Assembly: GCF_033958435.1 (NCBI RefSeq)
Contig: NC_134138.1
Span: 79,594,298-79,658,297, forward strand
DNA from: Carettochelys insculpta
Lineage: Eukaryota; Chordata; Testudines; Carettochelyidae
Direction: 5' to 3'
Length of the DNA stretch: 64,000 nt
Under the pieces are notes generated by a model that was given only the letters and a program-made list of their open reading frames with translations, was not told where the DNA came from and ran no database searches. Within the stretch, counting starts at the first letter, position 1; the number at the start of each line of letters is the position of its first letter. Shown piece by piece: positions 36,161-46,034 of this stretch. A program made the translations under genes and the position numbers.

Positions 36161-37585
36161 AGCTGCGTCTACACGTGCACGCTACTTCGAAGTAGCGGCA
36201 CCAACTTCGAAATAGCGCCCGTCGCGTCTACACGCGTCGGGCGCTATTTCGAAGTTAACTTCGACGTTAGGCAGCGAGACGTCGAAGTCGCTAACCTCAT
36301 GAGGAGATAGGAATAGCGCCCTACTTCGACGTTCAACGTCGAAGTAGGGACCGTGTAGACGATCCGCGTCCCGCAACGTCGAAATTGCTGGGTCCTCCAT
36401 GGCGGCCATCAGCTGGGGGGTTGAGAGATGCTCTCTCTCCAGCCCCTGCGGGGCTCTATGGTCACCGTGGGCAGCAGCCCTTAGCCCAGGGCTTCTGGCT
36501 GCTGCTGCGGCAGCTGGGGATCTATGCTGCAGGCACAGGGTCTGCAACCAGTTGTCAGCTCTGTGTATCTTGTGTTGTTTAGTGCAACTGTGTCTGGGAG
36601 GGGCCCTTTAAGGGAGCGGCTTGCTGTTGAGTCCGCCCTGTGACCCTGTCTGCAGCTGTGCCTGGCACCCTTATTTCGATGTGTGCTACTTTGACGTGTA
36701 GACGTTCCCTCGCTGCGCCTATTTCGATGTTGGGCTGAGCAACGTCGAAGTTGAACATCGACGTTGCCGGCCCTGGAGGACGTGTAGGCTACGTCTACAC
36801 GTGCAGCCAACATCGAAATAGCTTATTTCGATGTTGTGACAATGAAATAGACTATTTCGATGAATAACGTCTACACGTCCTCCAGGGCCGGCAACGTCGA
36901 TGTTCAACTTCGACGTTGCTCAGCCCAACATCGAAATAGGCGCAGCGAGGGAACGTCTACACGTCAAAGTAGCACACATCGAAATAAGGGTGCCAGGCAC
37001 AGCTGCAGACAGGGTCACAGGGCGGACTCAACAGCAAGCCGCTCCCTTAAAGGGCCCCTCCCAGACACAGTTGCACTAAACAACACAAGATACACAGAGC
37101 TGACAACTGGTTGCAGACCCTGTGCCTGCAGCATAGATCCCCAGCTGCCGCAGCAGCAGCCAGAAGCCCTGGGCTAAGGGCTGCTGCCCACGGTGACCAT
37201 AGAGCCCCGCAGGGGCTGGAGAGAGAGCATCTCTCAACCCCCCAGCTGATGGCCACCATAGAGGACCCAGCAATTTCGACGTCGCGGGACGCGGATCGTC
37301 TACACGGTGCCTACTTCGACGTTGAACGTCGAAGTAGGACGCTATTCCTATCTCCTCATGAGGTTAGCGACTTCGACGTCTCGCCGCCTAACGTCGAAGT
37401 TAACTTCGAAATAGCGCCCGACGCGTGTAGACGCGACGGGCGCTATTTCGAAGTTGGTGCCGCTACTTCGAAGTAGCGTGCACGTGTAGACGCAACTGTA
37501 GACGTTATTCATCGAAATAGTCTATTTTGTTGTCGCAACATCGAAATAAGCTATTTCGATGTTGGCTGCACGTGTAGACGTAGCC
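36161..37585. mobile_element. Large fold-back PIF/Harbinger-like element with interlocked inverted repeats (A-B-A'-B')
   Basis: A 1,425-bp insertion flanked by exact TTA at 36158-36160 and 37586-37588. Arm A (36161-36786) is repeated in reverse complement as A' (36872-37494) with only a few per cent difference. The spacer B (36787-36871) is repeated in reverse complement as B' (about 37501-37585). The outer ends are AGCTGCGTCTACACG and the complement of GGCTACGTCTACACG. The arms are dense in CpG (ACGTCGAAGT, GGGCGCTATTTCGAAG), unlike the flanks. Mirror-image 121-codon frames at 36182-36547 (-) and 37111-37476 (+) are copies of one another and have no transposase motif, so I treat them as non-coding. 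The 3-bp TWA duplication and end sequence point to PIF/Harbinger mobilisation. Confidence 0.88.
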
Positions 37586-37588
37586 TTA

Positions 37589-39930
37589 GTGAGAAGGTTC
37601 ATAGATTTAAGGTCTCTCACAAGATGAGTTATTCCCCCTGATTTTTTGACCAGATCTTGGTAACTATTAATCCCAGTTAACATTACTTTAGGAAGGTAGG
37701 AACCATCAACTGGAAAGCAGCGTACTGCTGCAGGTCTATCAGACTCCTTAGACTGTGTTTATAATATGGGGAGGAAGAAGTATCCATCTTTCAGTTAAGA
37801 ACTCTGTGCTCTTTTTTTTTTTTTATTAGAAACAGCAAAATGAAGAGTGCCACTTCACAAAGGCCACAAATCAGCAAAGAATTTGAGATATGCTTATATT
37901 TAAGCAAGTGTTGAAGTCACTGGGATTTACATGTGCTTAACTTTAAGCATGGAGTTAAGCATTTTGCTGTGTTGTGGCCAAAGCATGTTGCAGTTTGGCA
38001 TCCAGAAAACAACACTTTAGCATTTGAAATAGCAAACAGAAGCATTTGTACAATTTACTAATATAAGTGTTGGTTAGGAAAAGAATTAACCATTGTTAGG
38101 AATAAAATTATAACAAATAGTGCAGATTTATATGGTGCCTTTCTTTCCAATGGATCCCAATGTGTTTTGCAAACTTAACAGTCATGAATTCACTGTCACA
38201 CAGAGATCATTTTACCCACTTCCGAAAAGCTCCACAAAAGTGCAGAGCCTTTCAGTCTCTAGGGTCTGTATCTGGAGCTGGCAACACTAGAGATCATAAT
38301 TATTTACCTACATCCTGCTTCTGAGATTCTGGTGACATTTTCCAGAAACTGCAAACGGGAACAATTTTGGCCAAAACCATTAAAGCATATGTCTTAGCCC
38401 CCTCTTCCTCCCACACACACTCCCTTCCCCCACCCCACAGCTCACTCTTCCAAAACGGAATAGCAGTTGCCGGCATAATATATCGGACACTGGTTATTTC
38501 TAGTAGCTTGGGTTGCCAGTTATTTGTGGAACATCTACTGCTAAAACAAAATATTTTTTCCTGTTGTTTTCTCCCTCAGAATGACAGATCACTGAAGAAG
38601 TGGCTTCAAACATTTCCCCATGACAAAAATGTCAAGAAATTGTTAAAGGTTCAGCTGTTTCAAAACATTAGTGGGTTGCTGGCATGAAGACTGTTCCCAT
38701 ACTGCTCTTTCCTTTGGAACTAACATTCATTTTGCAATCCTCGTACATTTCATGCCTCTGTTCTATAGTATACCTCTCTGGTTTATCGTCTCTCTTTATC
38801 TGAAGCTGGAATTTTTTTCCACTCTCCACAATTAAGTTTTCTTAATGTTAGAGACATGCTTATTCTAGCACTTGTATGCCTTGTATATAGATGAAAAAGG
38901 AGCTCTCCAAGGGAGAAGACGGCTGGCGTCACCGAGTTTGAAATGGTTTCAATCTGGCCTGAATACTTTGCCTGCAGTGCTGCAATCCACAAGGGGATCT
39001 TAACCTCTGAAACCTGCTGACTCAAGAGTAATTGGCCAGCATGATGCCACTGTGACCATCAAGTGGAACAAATAAAATTATCCACTATTTCAGTGCAGTG
39101 ATTGTCCTCTCCCACTGCGTGATTCCACGAGTCCCCTTGAGGACTGACCTGCTTATAATAAACAAGTTGTTTTCTGGGCTCCGTTTCCATTGCCTGTAGG
39201 GGAGTTACCAGAAAACAGAAACAAGCTGTGTTAACTATATTTAGTGCTTTTTTTAAAAAATTGCATCAGATGGTTCAGATGACCAGATACTGTGTGATCT
39301 TTCAAAACTAAATCGAGAAACAAACAAAGAGGAAAGTAGAATTATATCACGAAACTCAAGCTTATGCAGTGATAGAAATTTATATATTAAAAAAGAAATC
39401 AAGTGGGTTTCACATATCCAGTCAGGATGTCTGACCTCCTTTTTCAGACCAAGACAGTTTTAAAGCAGGGATTCTATTCTATAGACACAAGTTTGTAACC
39501 TTTTTGCACTGAAGCAAGTTGTTTACTGACCAGGACTCTGTTCTATAACACCATATAAAGGTTGTGGTCAAATACTACTGTCTCTGCTATGACAGTATTG
39601 ATCTAGAATAGTGCCAGTGACTGCAAGGGACTTTATTCAGATACACATTGGTATAGCAGGTAACTGAATTTGGCTCTGACTCTTTTTCAAACACCAGCTT
39701 AGTAATATATTTGGAAAACAATAATTCTTTCATTCATGAGCTATCTTCCTGGGCAGATCAATATCCTCTTAAATATCTGGATTCAGGTGCAGAAGATACT
39801 ATAGTCTGGTGAAGGCATCTGGAGCAAACATGGTGTGAAACAAATTTTTAATATTTCCAGTAACTGGCCAAGCTGATCATAGCCCTGGATCTGCTCCCAG
39901 TGGCTGCAGTTGGGCAGGTTCAGTCCTAGA
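37589..39930. other. Intergenic, nothing firm
   Basis: Unique AT-rich DNA with a T15 run at 37812-37826. A worn MIR/L2-like texture is possible at 38110-38270 but too weak to call. Confidence 0.4.
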
Positions 39931-40345
39931 CCTGTAAGAATGGCCATATGGAGTGAGACCTATGGACCAGTTAGTTCCATACACTGCCTGAGAGCCTGTT
40001 CCAGATGCTTCAGAGGGTATGAACAAAATAGGAAAACCTGTCAAGTGATCCTTCTTGTGTTATCCAGTACCAGCTTCTGGCAGTCAGAAATTTAGGGACA
40101 CCCAGAGCATGGGGTTCAGTTCCTGCCCATGTTAGCTAACCATCATTGATGGTTGTGTCCTCTAGGAACTTACTTAATTCTTTTTTTGAACCCACTTTTA
40201 CTTGTGGCCTTCGCAACATCCCCCAGCAATGAGTTCCACTGGTTGACTGCGCGTTGCGTGAAGAAGTACTTCCTGCTGTTTGTGTTTTGAATCTCTCCTC
40301 ATGGAAGCTGTACCATACTCTTAATCATTTTTGTTGCTCTGCTTT

Positions 40346-41019
40346 GTCGCTTATCTAATCTACATATATATTTGTAATGTGCATTCATTTGTCTATCCAT
40401 CTGTCCATCTGTATGTAAGTTCATCTGTTCAAGAACACCTCTTAAACAGTAAGAGCTAGGAACAGCAAATTTGGTGTGCGGATTTCTCTTATAACTTAAA
40501 GCAAGGCCAGGGTTTGGTTTTGCCAGGACAATGGGATGTGCATGGAATGTGAGTGTTTCATACGAAACAGAAAGGGAGGGGAGAACAAGGACAGTTATAC
40601 TCACCAATGACCATGGGGGACAGAAAGCACAGGGGGACAGTTATGCTCACGAGTGCCCAGCTATACTCACGAGTGCCCCAGTGATCACTTGTTGACCACC
40701 CACACTACCCCATCCTGCCCTTGGAAACAGCTGCATGCTCTGCCACCAAGACCTGCCCCAGGTAGCAGCTGCTGACTGCCCTGCAGCCCTGTCACCCTGG
40801 GCTGGCCATAGGAAGCATTGGCAGACTGTCAGTGCAGCCCAGGCTGCCACGGGAGAAGCCAGCTCCTGTCGTGCATGGCCCCACAACACTGCTGTCCTGG
40901 GGAGCAGCTGGCAGTTGGGGTGTTTACTCACTGCACACCCCGGGGAGAGGTCAGTGGGCAGGCTGTGTGGCCCATCCCACCCTTCCCAGATCCAAACCTG
41001 TTCCCTCAGGGATCTGAAC
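40346..41019. repeat. Foreign block replacing part of the CR1
   Basis: It starts with an 'ATATATATTTGTAATG' stretch and a (TCTG/TCCA)n tract (40390-40425), then AT-rich 'AACAGTAAGAGCTAGGAACA', and from 40620 a GC-rich part with a duplicated 'CTCACGAGTGCCC' (40646, 40666). I do not recognise the family. Confidence 0.45.
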
Positions 41020-41310
41020 AGGGACTAGTGCTGTCATTTTGACTCTTTCCCAATGTATCATGTTCACCTCTGTACCCGATAATTCTGCGCTGTTCTTTGT
41101 TACAGATTCAAACATTTTGCCCAGTCATGAAGGTAGACTTTCTGCTCTGTAATAGCCAGGATCACCTCTGGAGCCTTGTTTAAAAATCAGTATTACATTA
41201 GCTATCTTCCAGTCATCTGGTACAGAGGCAAAATTAAGCAAGAGGTTACATACCACAATTAGTAGATCTGCAATTTGAAATGAGCTCCTTCATAACTCAA
41301 GTGAAAATTA

Positions 41311-41388
41311 TCTGTTAGTCTATAAGATGCCACAGGACTTCTCATACTCTTTGCAGATGCAGACTAACACGGCTGCCCCTCTCATACT
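41311..41388 (-). repeat. SINE fragment, antisense, inside CR1
   Basis: 'CTGTTAGTCTATAAGATGCC', 'ACAGGACTTCT', 'GCAGACTAACACGGCTGCCC' is the version of the turtle SINE with a 'GTGCCACAGGAC' type body. CR1 sequence continues at 41389 ('ATCTGGTCCTGGCAACTT'). Confidence 0.8.
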
Positions 41389-42281
41389 TATCTGGTCCTG
41401 GCAACTTATTGTTATTTAATCTGTTAAAGTGCTCCACAACTTCTCCGCTGACATCAACAGCTTGGACAATTCCTCAGATTTGTCACCTAAAAACAGTGGC
41501 TCAGGTATGGGAATTTCCCTCATAGTCTCTGCAATGAAGACAGCTGCAAAGAATAAACTTAGTTTTTGCACAATGTCTTTGTCTTCTTTGAGTGCTTCTT
41601 TAGCACCTCAGTAATCCAGTGCCCTCTCTGATTACTTGGCAGGCTCCCTCATTCATATGTACTTTAAAATGCTGTTAGTTTTTGAGTATTTTGCTAGTTG
41701 CTTTTCTAGTTTTTTTCCCTATGTAATTATACTTTTTCATGTGGCTTACCAGACTTTGTGTTCTGTTCTATTTTCACAATAGGACTTGACTTGCAATTTT
41801 TAAAACATATCATTTTGTCTCTAAATTACTCATTTACTGTGTTGCTTGGTGACAGTAGTATTTTTTGCTTCTCTTAGGGTTTTGTTTTGTTTTTTTAAAT
41901 TGAGGCAGGTGTACCATTTGAGCCTCTTTAATAGTTTCAAAATGTTTCCATGCAGCTTGTAGGCATTTCACTTTTGTGACTGTTTTTTGGGGTTTTTTTT
42001 ATTTTTTTTTTATTTCTGCTAAACTAACCTCATTTTTAAAGTTAACTGCTTTTGTGGTGGGTTTCTATGATACTTTCCTCTACAAGGATGTTGAACTTAA
42101 TTACATTTTGGTCACAATTACTAAGCAGTTCAGCTATATGTACACCTTGGATCAGATCATGTGCATCACTCAGGGCTAAACCAAGATTTGCCTTTCCCCT
42201 TGTGGATTTCAGGACTAGCTGCTCCAAGGAACAATCATTAATGGTATGAAGCTATTCTCTCTTTGCATCTCCCAGTCAATA

Positions 42282-43103
42282 TGGCTCCATCTACACTAGC
42301 AAGTTCCTTTGGAAATCTGGTCCTTTTTCAAAAGAACACACAGAAGCTGTTTCTACACATGCCACTTTCTGCTAATCAATGGCCTGAAATATGTTAATGA
42401 GGTGCAGATGAAAATTCCCCGTGCCTCATTAGCATAAGGTCACATGATTTGGAGTCCAGAAGACGTACTTCTGGACTCCAAAACAATGTGTAGAAGGAAA
42501 AAAAAATTCGGGAAGAAGGGGCATCTAGAAGGAGGACTTCCTTCCAGAAGACCCCCCCAGGGGCCATGTTCTACATGTTGTTTTGGAGTCTGGAAGAATG
42601 TTTTCCAGACTCCAAATCATGTGACCTTATGCTAATGAGGTGAGGGGAATTTGCATCCGTGCCTCATTAACATATTTTGGGCCATTTATTAGCAAGCCAG
42701 TTTCGGAGAAAGTGGCATGTGTAGAAACGGCCAGAGAATCTACACACAAAATGCGCTCTTTCAATTCAAAATTAAAAGACTACAGCTCTTCTTCCAGAAG
42801 CCCTGTTCTGGTCCTGGATCAGGAAGACCACCTCCTTTCAAAAACTTCTTTAGAAAAAAAGCACTGGTAGACACTCCATGGGCCCTTTATCAAAAGAGCA
42901 GTCCTTACAGTGCCAGACTTTTCAATTCCTGACCTGTTCTCTTGAAAGAGTGCAGGGGTTGTGTGGAGGTTATCTACTGAAACAGTGGATCAATCTTTTG
43001 ATCCTCTTTTTTGTGTGTGGATGCTCTCTTTCAAAATACTTTTTTGGGAAGACATCTTCTGGAAGAACTTCTTTCAACAGATCACTGTAGTATAGAGTAG
43101 CCC
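42282..43103. mobile_element. GTCTACAC-type MITE interrupted by a second MITE
   Basis: The left part 42282-42345 and right part 42732-43103 together match the element at 24552-24984 in order ('CTAGCAAGTTCCTTTGGAAA', 'TCTACACACAAAATGCGCTC', 'TCTTCTGGAAGAACTTC'). Excising 42346-42731 restores the match. It lies in the antisense CR1, whose sequence resumes as 'GAGCATTTCACAATC'. Confidence 0.78.
42346..42731. mobile_element. Nested MITE with GC(T/C)GTTTCTACACATGCCAC ends
   Basis: The left end GCTGTTTCTACACATGCCAC and the right end (complement of GCCGTTTCTACACATGCCAC) are near-perfect inverted repeats. CAGA lies on both sides. The inverted similarity runs far inward ('ATTTGGAGTCCAGAAGACG' / 'CCAGACTCCAAATCATG'). 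ATGCTAATGAG is present in reverse at 42425-42435 and forward at 42629-42639. Confidence 0.85.
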
Positions 43104-43373
43104 CTGAGCATTTCACAATCGCCATCATCATCCTGGACAGGTGCTCAACAATATATTTGTATCTCTATACTATAAATATTCAGACACAAAACCTCTCTCC
43201 ATCGACGCAGATGAATAAGAGTGTTTAATTCATTTAAAACTTTTTCTTTATGTGACTCTATCCTTTCTTTCACAAATAATGCCACTCTCTCACAAGTCTG
43301 ACTTCCTCTGTGATTCCTATATATTTTGTGCACTGGTTTTAGCATGTCCCATTGATTGTTTCCATTTCAAAAG

Positions 43374-43817
43374 GGCTACGTCTACACTACAGAGATCTTT
43401 CAAAAGAAGTCCTTCAGAAGATCTCTTCCAAAAGAACCTCTTTCAAAAAAGTTCATGAAGACACAAAAAATGTAGATCAAAAGAGTGATCTGTTCTTTCC
43501 AAATAGAGCATCCACATAGCCCTTGCTCTGTCGAAAGAATGGGCCAGGGATCGAAAAATCAGATGCCGTGGGGACTGCTCTTTTGAAAGAAGGGCCCTGA
43601 GGAGTGTCTACACACTTTTTCTTTCTAAAGAAGCTTTCAAAAGAGGGTGCTCTTCCTGAAACAGGAAAGGAAGAGTGATTTCAAAAGGAGCACCACATTC
43701 TTTCAATTTACTTTCGAAAGAATACTTTTTTGTGCATAGACGCTCTGCTGGGTCTTTTGAAAGATTCCCCTTCCTCTGAAAAATCTTTCAAAAGAACTTG
43801 CTAGCATAGATTCAGCC
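43374..43817. mobile_element. GTCTACAC-type MITE in the CR1, inverted relative to its neighbour
   Basis: GGCTACGTCTACACTACAGA on the left, worn AGCATAGATTCAGCC on the right. Internal 'GATCTTTCAAAAGAAG' and 'TTTCTAAAGAAGCTTTC' relate it to 24552-24984 in opposite orientation. CR1 resumes with 'TGTTTGTGATACCTATTATG'. Confidence 0.8.
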
Positions 43818-44273
43818 CAAATGTTTGTGATACCTATTATGTCAATATACTCAGGCATTTAACTTCATCCGTCTTTGTTAGCATTTAGACTTTTTACTTT
43901 TCTATACAATCACTTGTAAAATTTATCAATATTTCATTGTGTGCCTTCATGTGATGCAATTGAATGGGACTCTACATCTTCAGTTTCTACCTCAACTTTA
44001 TCAACTTCCGTCTTCTCTTCTTTGTTAAGACAGTGTATTCACTTTAATAAAACCTCCCCTAAGGAATGGGTCTGTTCAAACTGTATGCTTCTCTGCACTG
44101 GTCGGCTTCCCCCAGCTTTTAATGTAAAAATTCCCCTACATCCAGGGTCTTGTGGAGAAGCCTTCTTTTGCTTTCCTTTGTCTTTTAGGTCCTTGATTCA
44201 GCAAAGCATCCTCTGTCAGTCTGTCCATCAGTGTTTGTCTCTCTGTCATCTTTCAGAGATTCAGCAGCAGCAT

Positions 44274-44290
44274 CTGTGTGTGTGTGTGTG
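44274..44290 (+). repeat. (TG)n microsatellite
   Basis: A short uninterrupted TG tract followed by CGCACACATACGCATAC, part of a longer alternating purine-pyrimidine stretch to 44307. Confidence 0.85.
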
Positions 44291-44639
44291 CGCACACATA
44301 CGCATACAGTTTTAACTGAGTTTCACTTTGAATTTCAGAATTCATCAGAATAGCAAAACTCAAAACAAAGCTTGTGGAGTGGAATCCATGCAGAATTTGC
44401 TGAGGAAATAAAAGACCTCTGAATTGTATAGAGCTTTGATGATGAAAAGAGAAACAGTGAACTTACTAAACACAGACAAACCAATTGCCTAGCTATAAAT
44501 GAGACCATCATTGAGGGCACTTGCCAATGTTTAACTATGAATAAATAATTCACTGCTTGTTGTAACCATTTAGACCCCCAGTTCAGCTTGGCGTTTAGGT
44601 ACATGCCTGTTTTAACACTATTATGTACATGCATAAATG

Positions 44640-45012
44640 CTTTAATCTCTCAGTCAGTATCATCAGCAGCACCTTACCTTGATGACTTGTTAGGGCAATC
44701 ATTCTGTAGTTCTTGCACTCCAATGTGCTTCCTTTCTTGGGTATTGTCACTAGCACAGATCTTGTCCATTCCTTAGGTGCCCCCTTCTTTCCATGCCATA
44801 TTACATAGTTGGTGTATTTCCTGAATCATGCTTTCTCCACCATATTTGATCATCTCTCCCGTGACCTTATAATTTCCAGGGCTCTTGTTGTTCTTTAGTT
44901 GTTTCACTGCTTTTTCTACCTCCTCGTTCGAAATATTGGTCTTGTTCTTGATGCTCGGGGGAGATATCTCTTTCAATTCTTCAATCAGTCTCTCTGAGAC
45001 ACACGGGTCCAA
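44640..45012 (-). pseudogene. Non-LTR retrotransposon reverse transcriptase fragment, frameshifted
   Basis: The minus-strand frame 44773-45012 reads EEVEKAVKQLKNNKSPGNYK and, after it, VTGEMIKYGGESMIQEIHQL: the N-terminal RT palm block of LINE polymerases (KxLKNNKSPGxDxxTGEM). One extra G near 44785 shifts the frame. Past it the sequence continues APKEWTRSVLVTIPKKGSTL, the conserved WxxxxxxxIPKKG block of RTE-like and related RTs. Only about 125 codons survive. RTE clade is my best guess. Confidence 0.7.
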
Positions 45013-45605
45013 CTGTAGATTGGTGTGGAGCTAGTCTACAGAAACTAAGCCACTCTGCAATGGATAGGGAAAGATAGAAGGAAATACTGAGAGAGGCATC
45101 AGACACCAATGGGCACTGAGTCCATGGTTATTGATGATGATGATGGTGATAAATGCTTTGCTGAGTCATGGTGGTAAAAGAAAACAAAAATAAACAACTG
45201 ATTTTAATGTGCCTGATTTCTGATCCTCATGACAGATTACCCTGTAATACTACAGTACCTATTTAATATAAGGACCTATCTATAGACAGCTTGTGTCACT
45301 TTAATTACAATGGTTTAGAAACCAATATTGTTAAAGCAGTACATCACCCTAGTGTGGGCAGAGTTAGACTGTATAATGGTGCTTACACTATAAAGTTACA
45401 GGAATATTCCTAACTGGTGTAACCACCTGTTTACACTTTTAAAAAACATTATGATAGAGGTGATTCCAATTTTATTAATTGAATGTAAAATCAAACCTCA
45501 AACTGAAACAATTAAATTTGAATAAAAACTGTGTGTAGAACAACCTAGGTTACCTAGCATTTTAGTATCTAAACACTTGGTCCAATACTTACAAAGTGAA
45601 ATATG

Positions 45606-45665
45606 ATGTCGCTCAAGAAGATTACAGATAGACAGACACTGATGGACAGACAGACAGATAGATGA
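45606..45665 (-). repeat. (CTGT/CTAT)n tract, inverted partner of 44205-44265
   Basis: The complement reads CTGTCTGTCTGTCCATCAGT followed by GTCTGTCTATCTGTAATCTT. It matches 44205-44265 (CTGTCAGTCTGTCCATCAGT and following) well beyond the simple tetranucleotide, in opposite orientation. Confidence 0.7.
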
Positions 45666-46034
45666 TGGCCATAATAGTGATGATTGTTTGTGGTTGAAGT
45701 GAAACACACAGCTGTACAAAAAGCACATTCTACACAAATAGTCATGGTAAAATTCAAATTTGCTGCTTTCTGAGAATAATTTAAAAAGAAAAGTCCTTTG
45801 AGTTGCTGACGTTTTCCTAGACAGCTCTCCTAAAACAAATTACAGGATCTAGTTGGTTCCTTCAATGATAAGACTTAACATAGGCCACGTACAATTCCTA
45901 TAAGATATGAGAAGTGTAACTTTCATTTCAGGTAGGCTTAGCATACACCTGTGTGGGACTGACCTGAATTGGGCTTCCTGGAGGTCATCTGACAAAACCA
46001 CCTGGTTTGCTTTACTGCTTAACAATACTTATGA

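Larger units (their letters stand above)
39935..44135 (-). mobile_element. CR1 LINE, antisense, with internal replacement and three nested insertions
   Basis: The left edge is the CR1 3' end in antisense (AAGAATGGCCATATGG...). CR1 segments continue through 40345, then 41020-41310, 41389-42281, 43104-43373 and 43818 to about 44135, in the order expected for one copy. The segment 40346-41019 is foreign and stands where part of ORF2 should be. A SINE (41311-41388) and two MITEs (42282-43103, 43374-43817) interrupt it further. All reading frames are broken; it cannot be active. Confidence 0.75.

Noticed and set aside
36182..36547. 121-codon frame in the fold-back arm, mirrored at 37111-37476
   Set aside because: The two are copies because the arms are copies. 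The sequence is alanine-rich low complexity with no transposase motif.
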